From Hyaloscypha bicolor E (Eukaryota; Ascomycota; Leotiomycetes; Helotiales; Hyaloscyphaceae), in contig NW_020194638.1 of the NCBI RefSeq assembly GCF_002865645.1, positions 1,178,001 through 1,242,000 on the forward strand: a stretch of 64,000 nucleotides of DNA, in the 5' to 3' direction. Numbering within the stretch: the stretch's first letter is position 1; the number at the start of each line of letters is the position of its first letter. The position numbers and the translations under genes were made by a program. Positions 46,157 through 57,459 of the stretch are shown here, in pieces. The notes beneath the pieces are model-generated. The model ran no database searches. It was not told where the DNA came from and saw only the letters and a list, made by a program, of their open reading frames with translations.

Positions 46157-46303
46157 TTTATTCTGGGTTATTCCGTAGGGTGGCTTGTAGGTTGGGTTCA
46201 ACTCCCGATATACTGCTCCCGGTGGCGTGCACCCCTTCGGCTAGTGCTTATTTAAGCACTAGGAACCAAAAATCAACGATAATGCAGTTTATTCTGGGTT
46301 ATT
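46157..46303. repeat. 115-bp insertion flanked by 16-bp perfect direct repeats
   Basis: TTTATTCTGGGTTATT occurs at 46157-46172 and again at 46288-46303. The 115 bp between carry a pol III B-box-like GGTTCAACTCC near 46195-46205 and the palindrome at 46241-46262. The flanking copies look like a long target-site duplication, as made by LINE-driven retroposition. No complete tRNA or SINE head could be folded by eye. Confidence 0.5.
46241..46262. repeat. 22-bp perfect palindrome
   Basis: CTAGTGCTTA and TAAGCACTAG face each other across two bases. It could form a hairpin and lies inside the 115-bp insertion-like segment. Confidence 0.75.
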
Positions 46304-46961
46304 TGTTCGCGCCGGTCGCTTCACTGTGAGCCAATTGAGCCCCTGAAAATCCTCCTTTTCTCGCTTAATCTTGAGACTCCAAAAAAGTAAACAATTGTCG
46401 AGCGTACTATACCTCAAGTGTACATTCATAGAGGGAGCATTTGCAATGTTCAACTGGGTCTCGAATGTTGAAAGCTTTTTCTGTCCAGAGCGAGTCGGGA
46501 CGAACACTCACCAGTGCTAGAATCAGGAGAAGTTGGAACTCGCGACGATAGCACTCGATCCGTTTACTTTTCGCCCATATGTATAAACTCTCTTATTCCT
46601 TCTGTGACCTGCTAAGCAAACAACCATCAACTATGACCGGCGACCAGATCCAACAGTTGCAGGCTTGGTTGACCAAGACACTTTTCAGCATTTGACAGCA
46701 CAGACCAGACATGTGTCACTACACAAAGGCCCCCTTGCTTTGAACACTTAATGTGAGGCTTTGAAAACCAAAAAGAGGCAAAATCAAGAATAGTTGACAG
46801 CAGATTTGAAATGACAACAAAAGGTGCTGCATAGCGAGGGGGTCATGATTCAGGAGGCGAGTCTGCTCGAAGCGAGCCTCTCAAATTTCTCGCTTCAAAA
46901 GGTCTGCTTGGTAATCAAGCACTCACTATTCATACTAACAACTCTTCACAAGCAAACTAAT
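46304..46961. other. Spacer with no recognised gene
   Basis: Nothing is supported here. It separates the insertion-like repeat from the 3' end of the necrosis-inducing-like gene. Confidence 0.45.
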
Positions 46962-47727
46962 CTAAAACGTAGCAGCAGCAATATTTCCCGCAAAAGTGCT
47001 ATCCTTCAACGGCACCGTCGCGCTCCCAAAATCCGTATTCTGCAGTGCATCCCTCGCAGCAGTCGGCAGACTCTCCCACGCAATCAATGGCTGTTGTCCA
47101 CCTTGCTCAGCACCCAACCACATCTGGTGATTCACCGGCCAGATGCTAAAATACGCAATAAAAGCTCCAGATCCAGAGGTCAGGAAGGTGGTACTGCAAT
47201 CCCAGCTTCCGTGGGCTGACGGGCACACGGCGAGGATGTTGGAGGATGCTGTGGAGGTCGCTGAGGCCAGCCAGATGATCACGCCTTCCCATTCGTGGCG
47301 GTGGCCGAGTCCGGACGATGGCGAGTCTTTGGGCATATACCAGGAGTACATGATTGCGTAGCGGCCGTTGGAAGCTACCCCACGGGCGTAGATTTGGCCT
47401 AGGTTGCTGCTGCAGCCGCTGTTTTGGGAACCAGTAGTGGGGAGACCGGCGCTGGAAGGTGTTAATGAGATTTCGTTTGGGAGAGAGGAAGGGGGAGTGG
47501 TACTTGGTGTTACCGTTGGCATCTACGGCCGGGAAGGGCACGCAGCCATTGAGCACGTCGAGGTATGGCTGGTAGGCTTCATAAAGCGTCCCAGTATTGT
47601 CATTTGGAACTGCTTCGGCGAGTCCTACGACTTGATCTGGGGGAAGTGTCCCGCGACGTCGGAGAGGCGTGCCATTGACTGTGGCAGTAAGAGCCAAGAG
47701 TTGAAGGAATCTTGCAAGGATCGCCAT
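46962..47727 (-). CDS. Necrosis- and ethylene-inducing-like protein (NPP1/NLP family), secreted
   Basis: Member of a secreted family known from plant-associated fungi and oomycetes, some of which damage eudicot cells; others are non-toxic. Exons 47727-47504 and 47451-46962 give 237 aa with a 52-nt intron. The donor GTACCA is chosen because only it keeps phase into the GLPTTGS region. A signal peptide of about 19 residues (LLALTATVNG) is present. The family heptapeptide appears as GHRHEWE, with Glu where Asp is most common. Two cysteines, one before GC and one before WDC, fit the type 1 class. No break is seen. It sits alone between long gene-poor stretches. Activity cannot be inferred. Confidence 0.9.
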
Positions 47728-50361
47728 TGTGAATACGTTTTGGAATGCGGGTTAATGAACGGATCAGATCATTAACTTGAATGGAATAAGACAGTCCTCT
47801 TTATAGAATTTTCCTATCATCGCGGTGCTTGCGCACTTGATGCGTCTCGGACGAATCCTTAAATAGGTTGAACTGTGCATCGTGTTCCTGGATTCGTGAT
47901 GCCAATGGAGCGGTATGTCGGCACCACATTCCAAGAGTTTATCTCGTGATGCATGTCAAGTAGGATACAAGCATGCTGATCAAGGTCCGGCGCTTAAAGA
48001 AATGAAGACCAATAGATGCCTAGTGTGCAAGGAAGCCAAGATTTCTTAGCAACCTGAAGCTGAGCTCCAGCGAGGGGTAGGCTTTAACCGAGCACCCCAC
48101 CTTCCATTTTGAGTGGCTAAGGTTACCTTCCCCTCCGCCTCCGCCCTGAATTGTTCGACCAACGAGCGAAAGGTAGGTTACACGGGTTAGATTTCTCCAA
48201 GCCAGGCACATGTTGATCACCATGGTTTAATAAACGGTCCGAAGCGCAGACGTTGGGAAGTGCAAAATGTTCATGCGATACTGCGTCGGTGCCACCATTG
48301 GCTTGGTACAGTGGTATACAAGCGCTTAACTCAAACCGTCTCGTACCTGGCATCATATTTGCAGACTGTAGATAAATACGGAGCTTCATCCGAGTTTGGG
48401 CTTGAAGGTCTTTTGGCAAGCTCAAAGTAATCAACGGACCCCGCGCTCTTCTGGAGGCCCAGCAGTACACGTTGAGCATTGGAGCAAAGAGATTGTCAGA
48501 ATAAGAAGTACGTATCGATGTCGTAAAAGAGTTTGACGATGAACTCTTCTGGAATCAGAACGTTTCATGCAGTGGAAGGGGACGACGGCTACTTGCCGAT
48601 CCCATCACGGAATTGAAATTGCCGCAGTACTCAAAGAATCCATTCAACTTCAAACCATAATCTCGATACTCGCCACGTCTCTTCTAAAGCGCCAATTGGC
48701 AGATCAAAAACTTCGATAGGAGAGTCATTGAGCAAGAGTGAGAGGCGGAGTCGTCAACCTGACTTTGGTGTGTCAATGTACAGCACCCGCCAGATTGACA
48801 GCGAAGCAGGAATTGACAGCAAAACATTGTCAGAGAGGGACTGAGAGCTGGCCAATGTCGAGTACCCTCATTGGATACCCTTGCCGAGGCAGCAAGCACA
48901 GGTGGCTCTCGAAGGAAATATCCCCCAGGGCCATCGGAAGACCAACAGCCTCCCAGCATACAACACGTTGAAGGGGGTTTCCCTGAGATTGAAGTCTAAA
49001 ATGTCGAGCTCAATCTGCCTTTGGCATCAGCTGCCCCATGCTCCGTCCTATCTACACGGGGAATGGACATTTCTGTTTTCGGGTTCCGTTCCAAAATGGC
49101 AATTATTTCACTCATTTACTCGCAAATACAAGGTGGCAAAGGTATAAAAAGACCACAGCACGGGATGCTTTGCACACAACGCGAAGTTAATCTAATTCCG
49201 GCACGTTAGACAGGGAAAGCATGATTACAAACAAACATTATCAAGTAGATGCGCAGCACAGAAAGAAAACCCTCACTCCCCTCGCACCGGCAACACTTGG
49301 AAGTAAACCCCAATTGTGTAATAAGAGATATGTAACAAAATTGAGAGCACTTGCCCAACCTTGACAGCAGCCAATAACTGCAAATGAAATCTCAAACTGA
49401 TTCCGAGAAAGGACTGGAAGTTACGAAGTTTAGAATTCAAGCAGAAACAACATTCTACCTCACTTGGTTTGAACGATTTAGTTGCAAAGCTAGCTAGATA
49501 GATGCACATCAAGTAGTGGAAGTATAGAAATATTCGAGATGGACGATTGTCATTCTTGAACTCCAGGTTTTGAAAGCCCCCTTAAGAACTATTTCTTTGG
49601 ACTCATAGTTGGCTGGTGGATGTTCCATCCACCATGTTTGACGAAGCCGGTCACCGATGCAGAGACGATGATTTAGAGTCTTTATCATAGTTGCTGTTTC
49701 AAGCTTTCTCGGTACTGAAGCGAAAGCTAGAGCGGAAATAGTCATTTGAGCAGCAGGCTTTTGTATCTCAAACATCATTCATGCATACCCTCCTCGAAAT
49801 TGCTAGAAATCTGACCAGGAAAACACTGGCCTTGGAGAGTAGGACATATGCCTCTTCCCAGCATCTTTTGCAACGACTAGTGTGCAGAACGCGACCCAGG
49901 ACACCCTGCCCTGTTCAAGCCCAGCTTGCCGCTGGAGAAAGCATGAGGCTGCAAATCTGGATTATGCTTGCGACCAAGGACAAGATGTCCCCGGATTGTA
50001 GTCGCCGAAATGCACCAGGAGCTGGTGGGAGAATAACAGCACTTGCTGAAATGATAACGAAGAGATGCATGATAACAACACAGAGCAGCGAACAAAAAAA
50101 CGTGGGGGAAGGTCCGGAGAGAGGCGGAGATACCTCTTCTCTCACTGGAGGAGAGACCACAACACTTCCCGCTCATGGATAATATTCGCATCCTCCATAA
50201 AGGGAGCAATCACCCTTTGAATGTCCATGACGTCCCCCAGCTAGTTCGAAGGTTCCCATTATTTAAAGCGGAAAGGTGTAAAAAAAATCAGAACCTCCAG
50301 GATGATAGACTTTACCCAAGCAAGCTCAACCAGGGTCAAAACCCATACGAACCTGAAGCAT
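47728..50361. other. Long gene-poor stretch
   Basis: 2.6 kb without a supported gene. Open frames of 60-133 codons on both strands lack domains and splice structure. No terminal repeats were spotted. Confidence 0.45.
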
Positions 50362-51099
50362 CTATCTCTCACTCCGGCTTCGGTTCACAAACAGTTGCAC
50401 TGCCTCACTCCATATCGTCTTGATGAATTCCAATTTCCCGGAGCTTAGCTTATGTTCGGACACTTCGATGGTTGCGTTTGCTCCTACTTTCGAGGTATGC
50501 AAGAAGTTTCCTGCTTCGTCAACGGCTGGACGGTTGTTGACCATCCAGAAACGTAGACGTGACTTTGGGAGCACGTCGCCATTCGAACCCATTGAGATCA
50601 ATGTCTTTGTCTCCTGTAGCAGAACGGTAGTTCTCTGTGATTTCGAGCTTGTAGAGACCGTATATCCATCTGAATTAGGATGGTTAATGTTCAGGACCGA
50701 CATGTGATTCCTTGGGATCTCGAGCAGGTATATTGAACGAGTTCGCCCTGCTATCACGTCAGAAGGTATAAACAAGGACGAACACCTTTTTACGTCAATA
50801 GAAGGGGTGGCTGGCCTAGGGCCCCATCCCTCGCGATTAGTCATGGTCGAGCATGCAGCATAGAGCCTTCGTCCTTCCTCGTCAAGCCACATACCTTCGC
50901 GTGATTCCAGAAGCAGAGAACGAATCCGTTTACAAGTGTAAGGAATGTCTTCAATCCTTTGGACCTGCCTTCCAACGCCGAAATCGCTCAGGAAACCCTG
51001 CCAGAGGAGGGCTCCCCAGAGTATGGCACTTGACAAAAACACTAAGGTTTTCTTCCCATCGTGAAGGACAAATGGGGATTGAACAGAGTTGATGCACAA
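50362..51099 (-). pseudogene. Paraoxonase/arylesterase-like gene fragment (N-terminal half)
   Basis: The open frame matches the N-terminal half of a fungal paraoxonase-like six-bladed propeller enzyme: a membrane-anchor-like FLSSAILWGALLWQGFL, then VQRIEDIPYTCKRIRSLLLE, MWLDEEGRRLYAACS, LRFWMVNNRPAVDEAGNF and KVGANATIEVSEHKL. It stops right after the block that normally continues into further blades, and no downstream continuation is seen in any frame. There is no in-frame ATG before the anchor; a TGA lies upstream, and the nearest ATG is out of frame. I read it as a gene truncated at the 3' end with a damaged start. Full enzymes are about 400 aa. Confidence 0.65.
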
Positions 51100-51685
51100 G
51101 ATGAAAGCAGATCAGCTTTTTTCGAGACTTTGCATTCTGGAGAGATCAAGTCCATCAGTCACCTTAACGGATGTGGGCAGGTTGAGGCAGAGTTGCGGCA
51201 CAATTCATCCTCCCTGTTCTCCGAAGTCCGTTCCGTTCCGAGCGGGAAGGGATCGCCACTTCCTCGCGAATCACGTGAGTCTGCTCACTTTTGGATTGTC
51301 CTGTTGTAATTTTCTTCCCACGCTCTCGTGTTTTACATTGATCTTGCAAACACGCTCCTTCTTCGTATCGTCCAGTCTCAATTAACATATGCATATGCCA
51401 GATACAACCATCACTCACTAATGTACTCTCAGCCAGTAAGAATCCCGGCTAGAGTTGCCAGGAAAATTGCTGGATCCTGTCCGGATCTCAAAAGCAAGAT
51501 TGACGAGCCTTACCCCGCGAACGTCATGACCAGGTTAGAGATATATAAACCAAACATTTCTTCAGAAATTCATACTTTGTTCTTCCTATCTGTCGATTCG
51601 AATTTCCCAGTTGATATTTTTACCAAGTTCATAATTTCTGGTAGATTTGTAGTCAAGTCAAGTAGCGAAGTCAGCAACCGCAATC
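51100..51685. promoter_or_regulatory. Upstream region of the small membrane protein gene
   Basis: 586 bp between the paraoxonase-like fragment and the next plus-strand start. It includes a TATA-like GATATATAAA near 51540 and a C/T-rich stretch after it. No gene recognised. Confidence 0.4.
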
Positions 51686-52104
51686 ATGGTCAACAACTAC
51701 CTCTTCATCATTCCTATCGTCGTTGCAATTATTGCTGTCGCTTTTGGCATTGCATATCAAACTGGAGCTCTCAATCCGATCTTTGAGAAGATTGGAGTGT
51801 ATTATTTCAAGGCTGAAGCAAAGGCTGAGGAGAAGAAGATGGAGGCTCAGGGTTTGAAGGAGGGTGAGGATTTCTTAAAGGGTAAGTTTCTTCTGTTGCA
51901 CTGATTATTCTTGGATGAATTTGGTAAAAGTGTTCGACTTCGGTTGAAATGTGGTGAAGATGAAGAGGCGACGTGCAGGGTTCATTGCCTTGAGATATGT
52001 GCTGACTTGTGTCTCTTGTAGGGGAGATCAGTGGCAACCAAAAGGCCAACATGCTCAATGAGAATCTGGGGGATATGGGGAACATCAGGAAAGGGTTGCT
52101 ATAA
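51686..52104 (+). CDS. Small single-pass membrane protein
   Basis: Exons 51686-51881 and 52022-52104 give 92 aa (AAGG|GTAAGT...TTGTAG). One N-terminal membrane segment (FIIPIVVAIIAVAFGIAY) is followed by a charged helix (EAKAEEKKMEAQGLKEGEDF) and a short Gly/Asn-rich end (SGNQKANMLNENLGDMG). The second exon continues the same pattern, which supports the intron. Similar mini-proteins with this sequence are found in other Pezizomycotina, as I recall, with no known function. Orientation and compartment cannot be decided. Confidence 0.72.
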
Positions 52105-53130
52105 ACGTGTTACAGGGACAAGTATGATGGGGCCAGGAGATGGGAATTTGTATCAGATGAAACTCCGAGTTTAGGGGGGACGAACGACATATCGGCAGTT
52201 CAAACTCAGCCGAGCGACACGGAAAGCTGCAATGATGAGACCAGGAAACAGTTTCGTGTATTATTGGACTTCTTATGTTTGTACGAGTACATAGAAACTA
52301 TGGGATTCAAGGGCTGCAGAAAACGAACTGGGAACGCAAGGGAAACAAAAAGGAGTTCTGAACGATGTCACTTAACCTGAATACGGATTTTGTCGCGAAA
52401 TTATACCACCTCTTCTCATCTTGAATCGAAAAGGATAGCATTAATTTAAATAACGAGACACTGCACCCAAATCCGGAGCCCAAAAGGGGGCGGCTGCACG
52501 TGCTGGACCCTTCGCTCTGCCAGGAACAGGCTTTTAATCAATCCATGGCCCCTAGGGAGATCACTTTCTCGATTTCCAAAGGCAGAATAAATATAGAAGC
52601 TCAATCTCCGGCGCAGCACTCATTTCCTGATTTTTTTATCTTCGCCGACTGCTTCCAGCTCAGGTTCTCATGGCATAGAAAAAGGTGACATCAGCTCACC
52701 GCATGCGGAAATCCTCAGCTCGCAGCCTCGTCACCACGCCGGCCTTCCGAGTCAGAAAGGTCAAAGTTGCTGTAGAATCCCGCCCGCACATGGTGGCGTG
52801 GCAACACCCCAATTATTTGGCAGGTGCCTGACTCAATTGATCAGTCTCACTAATCAGGACGCTTTCTCTTGCTGATAACCCTCTGCTCTCCTTGTCTCTC
52901 CTTGCGACCATGAGCTCCGGTTCACCCATCAGACCTCTTAATTGAAGTGTTGAGAAGGTGAAGCGACGCACTCGTCTGATATTCGAGCCAAGAGGAACCG
53001 CTAAACGCCGTCGCATCCTCGCATAATCGGCGTCATCGCCAGCTCCCTTCCCCGCCCCCCGACGAACCCTCGTACAGGCTGAATCCGTGCCTCGCTGCAC
53101 CACCCACTGCCTCTATATGATCCAGCCGCG
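52105..53130. other. Intergenic stretch before the SYLF gene
   Basis: 1.0 kb with no gene recognised. The part nearest 53131 should hold the SYLF gene promoter. Confidence 0.45.
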
Positions 53131-55258
53131 ATGCAGAAGGTGACTGCCATCCTCCCTTCGTGGGACAAGACGAAGACTGGAAGCAAGAAGGGCTTCGATA
53201 AAGCCTGGGGCTGGGCGGACAAACGTAAGTGAGGAATGGTCCGTTGGCCTCGGATGAAAACTGACATCCACAGTCGGCGCCCCTGTCAACAGACTTTCGA
53301 ACAAGATCGGCTCAGAAGCATTCTGGCCTACGACTCTAGATAAGGAATGCGACAAGGCTGCTAGGATTCTCAAGTCATTTTGCAGTAAGTCCTCCCTTTC
53401 CAGTTCTGGCTACTTGGTGAAAACAAATACTGACTCGGTTTGCAGAAGATGGATTCTACGCCGAAGAAGATAGACCTACGACCGAGGGCGTACCGAAGGG
53501 CAAACAACGAGTGCTTAAGAAGATCCCCGAGAAGGTCATACAGAATGCGGTCGGTTTGGCCATTTTCACCACAATGCGGACGGGTCTGTGGATCTCGGGC
53601 GCTGGCGGTTCAGGTGTTTTGATTGCGAGGAAAGAAGATGGGGAATGGAGTCCTCCTTCTGGCATATTGCTTCATACTGCAGGTCTGGGATTTCTAGTTG
53701 GTGTCGATATCTACGATTGCGTCGTTGTAATCAACAATCGCAAGGCTCTCGACGCTTTCACCAAGATTCGAGCCACATTGGGTGGGGAGATTTCTGCGGT
53801 GGCTGGGCCGGTTGGTGTTGGAGGGGTCTTGGAGAATGATGGAAAATGGAAGCAGGCAAAGTACACAACCACAATCTTAATTAGTCGACGATGAGCTGAC
53901 ATTTTCGCAGTCGTCCTGTTTTCACCTACCTCAAATCTCGAGGATTTTATGCTGGAGTCCAGGTCGACGGCACAGTGATTATCGAACGGAGCGACGAAAA
54001 CGAACGCTTCTATGGACAGAGAATTGGCGTTGCAGACATATTAGCTGGAAAAGCTAGACATCCACCATACGAAATTAAAATGCTCATGGAGACAGTGAAG
54101 GCAGCGGAAGGACGGGGAGACGTGGACAGAGCTATGATGGCCGAGCTCGCAGACCAACCAGCGCCAGGAGACGTCGACGTAGAATCACCTACGACAAATG
54201 ATGGCCCCATATTCGGGATTCCAGAGCCAGATGATCCAGATCCCTTCGGTGTTCTCGCTTTAGAGCAAGCAGGGCTGGAGATTAGAGAAGCAGGATCAAA
54301 AAGCAGACCAGCAAGCACGCAATTCGAATACAACCCCAGCCCTACAAGTCCCATATACAGCAAATTCCACCGGCGAAGCATGGACACGCTAGGAACCCGA
54401 AGTAACAGGGAGAGCTACATGTCTAACCGGAGTTCTCGCACCAGAACTAGCATCGACCGGGCTACCCAAACCACGGAAATGGGCACGCAAACCGACGACT
54501 TCACACCCAGCACCTCACCATCAAGAAGCAACGAACATAAGCGGATAGTAGAAGAAGATGAACACCAAACCAGGGAGCCCGAGGAAATCGACTACACCAA
54601 AATCGACCTTGGAGAGTTCTCGCATCTAAACCACAACCGGGATTTCGATGGCACGACCGTGCATGATAGCCCCCGTGAGCACGATGAACACCATGACAAC
54701 GGAGCCGATAACAGCTACGTCAGCGAAGACGAAGATGACGAGGAAGAGCCCGTCATTTTCGAGGCCGCGAGTGCACAAGCCACTGTCTTTATGCCCCAAG
54801 CCGTGAAGGCGAGAGGTGGACTCGTCGACATCCCGAAACGACCGCCTCCCCCGCCTTTGCCGCCGCGGAATATGGCGAGAGCGAGTAAGGTGCTCATGGT
54901 TGACCAAGCCAGTGGCCAATCTCCCATCCGCAGCCCGACGAAAGATGGGTTCGAGGATGTGGATTTGCATGGTGTAGATAGTCAGCGGAAGAGCATTGAA
55001 TCCCAAAAAGCCGTCATCACACCGGAACCGGAAGCGGAAGAGGAAGAGGAGTCAAAGAGAAAGTCGCTGGAGGAGATGGTAGAGTTGGAGTTGAAGGAAT
55101 CGAATCTCGATGGTATTTCGCCTATGGTCGAGGAACCGCTTTCCAGTATCGAGGTGCAGGAAGCGAAGGCTGCGAGACATAGCGAGGAATTGGATGAGAA
55201 AGACGACTTTCATAGCATGCCGCCGACTCCGAACGAGCAGCAAATTGAAGTCAAGTGA
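53131..55258 (+). CDS. SYLF-domain (Lsb3/Ysc84-type) lipid- and actin-associated protein
   Basis: The SYLF domain binds phosphoinositides and, in yeast Lsb3/Ysc84, actin at endocytic sites. Exons 53131-53224, 53274-53394, 53446-53860 and 53912-55258 give 658 aa. The SYLF domain spans residues about 38-240: SNKIGSEAFWPTTLDKECDK, VIQNAVGLAIFTTMRTGLWI, SGAGGSGVLIARKEDG, FLVGVDIYDCVVVINN and FTYLKSRGFYAGVQVDG. Yeast relatives end in an SH3 domain. Here the long tail is disordered and acidic and carries a proline-rich run, PKRPPPPPLPPRN, which is an SH3 ligand rather than an SH3 domain. Acidic repeats (EDEDDEEEP) and Ser-rich patches suggest phosphorylation. Confidence 0.88.
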
Positions 55259-57267
55259 TGATTTGATGAGGACACACAAAAAACGACTACTTTACAATAA
55301 TTGGAGAGGAAGAAGAGGCCTGAGATGGGTATGGGGTTTTTGGGATGGGCATGAAGGATGGCGTTGAAGGATAGGACTCTCGTTTTCAATATTAGCGGGG
55401 TGAAGTATAAGATTCATATACTTTAACGATGGTCTCTTGGTGGGTTGGGCGGGGAAGTAAGGAAGCATTGGATGCATTGAAGGCTTCGGGTTCGGCGATC
55501 GGTTGGAGAGGTGACGGCCAGCAGATAGATATGGATTCGCTTCAAAATAGGCGAAAAAGAATTGAAGATGAGAATTGAAAGTTCAAAAAGACTTTTTGCG
55601 AGAACTGTTTATTGATGATTGATTGTGGGTGAGATTAGAACAGAGTCACAAATTGGCAAGCGCCTCAAAAGAATATTAAACGTGGTTGCCACTCAACCAA
55701 GAGACTAAGCTCTTCGTTTGCTTTTGCATGATTCTATATGCCTGAGAGATTCTAAGTTTGCAAATCTCTTCTTTTCGTTGTCACGAACTCATTGACTTGA
55801 AATGCATAGGCTGAAAGCCAACCCCAAATCATCCAGATACACGGTCGAACCAAGAGCTTTTGTTGCCAAGAGCGTTGTTGCTGTTAGAGTGTGAGCAATC
55901 TGACGGCTTACCTATCCCTAACTCGCATAATTGCTATTTCTCAATATGTAGTATTTGTCCAGGGATATGAAAGAAGATTTGAAATACGGGGAGTTGCAGT
56001 CAGGTCGAAGCGGAGAAGAGGCAATTAGCCCGCACTTCCTGACTTGATCGAAGCCCGTGAAGCTCTGCTTGTAGCACCGTCTCCACTTCCACCAGGAAAG
56101 TATTTATCGATGACAGTGTTAAAAAAAAAAACTCCTTGTATTTAGTGGAGACAGTTGAGTGAATGCGAAAATAAAGGATTTATTGCACATCGCAACCAAA
56201 GAGCGTTGCCTGATTGGGACATTCTTGACTATCTTGGGTGAATATGAATTTATTGCAATCGCACCCAATGCACGAGACGGTTTCTGGGCAATGAGATAAG
56301 ACTTCCCGGGCCCGGGTCATTCTACTTTCTGCAGCCAAAAGTTCAGAGCCTTTGTTGAGTCTTCTGCTATCTAGTCTCTTTCGGAATTGCAAAGGCCGTC
56401 CCCAAGGACTCAGGGCTGACCCTCTATCTTTTTGTCTAAACCAATGCTCTTACTCCCGCTGTCCTTCTGAAGTTCCTCCCCCATGCTCATATCTAAATAG
56501 GGCTCAAGGCAGTCCCCACAAACACCCTCAATCCTGGCCTCATTCGCCCTTACTTTCTTGCACTTCAGACGTTCTTTGCCATGGAAATAGGACGCATGGT
56601 ATGCGCTGCGGTCTGTGTAGGCTTTTGTGTGCTTGCAGGCAGTATAGGTTGTTTTAGTTATTAGGTACATCTTGATTACCGGTGTGGGTGGAGGGAGAAG
56701 GGAGTGGGAGGGGAAGGGAAAGTGATAGGCGCACTACTGAGATAGTGGAATTTAGAGAGAGAGGTGGGTGATTCACTTCATTTCCATTTATTTATTTTCT
56801 CATCACTTCTCTCTTCTATCGAGCCCAAATCCTTCTTCGGAATTCTTTCGAGATCTCGAATCCATTTTATCTTTCATGCAACGTCTCGCGCCGTCCTCTT
56901 CCCCTGCCACCGCCAACTACTCCAACCCCTAGTTTCTCACACACTCTCTCGGATTCCACCTCATACTAGCCACCACAGCATCTGTCCCTCCAATGCCAAC
57001 ACCGCCGACAATACTCTCCATCTTCTCCATTTCTAGCGTTTCGATAACCGCAACAGCAGCATATCCAGACCCCTACCAACGAATTAGCAGTGTATTTCTT
57101 TAGCGAGGAGAGAGTCGCGAGCGAGCCGGGAGCATGAAACATCCTCCCGACCAGTGAGGTAACGAGCCCGGGTTATAGGACAAAGGAACAGGTTGGCTAC
57201 AGAGAGGTGGGTCTTGCTCGATGCCCATCTTCTTGGCCTTTCTCTTTCCAAGAATCGTTCGTTTTTG
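55259..57267. other. Long gene-poor stretch
   Basis: 2.0 kb with no supported gene. A poly-A run lies near 56121. Small open frames lack domains. Confidence 0.45.
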
Positions 57268-57459
57268 GTACAGCAGAACCTCGCTATAACGATCCCTCGA
57301 TATAACGATTGGTCCGTGCACCCCATACAAAAACCTCGCAGTATCGTTAGATATTTTCGGTCCCAAACCCCTGTCACCACCAAAAGTTAACGATAACCTC
57401 GCAATATCGTTAAATATTCTCGGTCCCGAGGCAATCGTTATAGCGAGGTTCTGCTGGTA
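57268..57459. mobile_element. 186-bp pogo-like MITE
   Basis: The element 57271-57456 starts CAGCAGAACCTCGCTATAAC and ends with its reverse complement; the inverted ends match over 23 bp. GTA flanks both sides, which is compatible with the TA target of pogo/Fot-type elements. Inside, two imperfect 32-bp direct copies start ACCTCGCAGTATCGTTAGA and ACCTCGCAATATCGTTAAA. It has no coding capacity. Confidence 0.8.

Noticed and set aside
46185..46215. Possible tRNA gene (T-arm-like GGGTTCAACTCCC)
   Set aside because: No matching acceptor stem, anticodon arm or D arm could be placed upstream, so it was kept only as a B-box-like motif within a repeat.
47146..47500. Alternative long frame continuing from exon 1 of the necrosis-inducing-like gene
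   Set aside because: Translation beyond the intron in that frame has no family motif, whereas splicing restores the conserved domain in the other frame.
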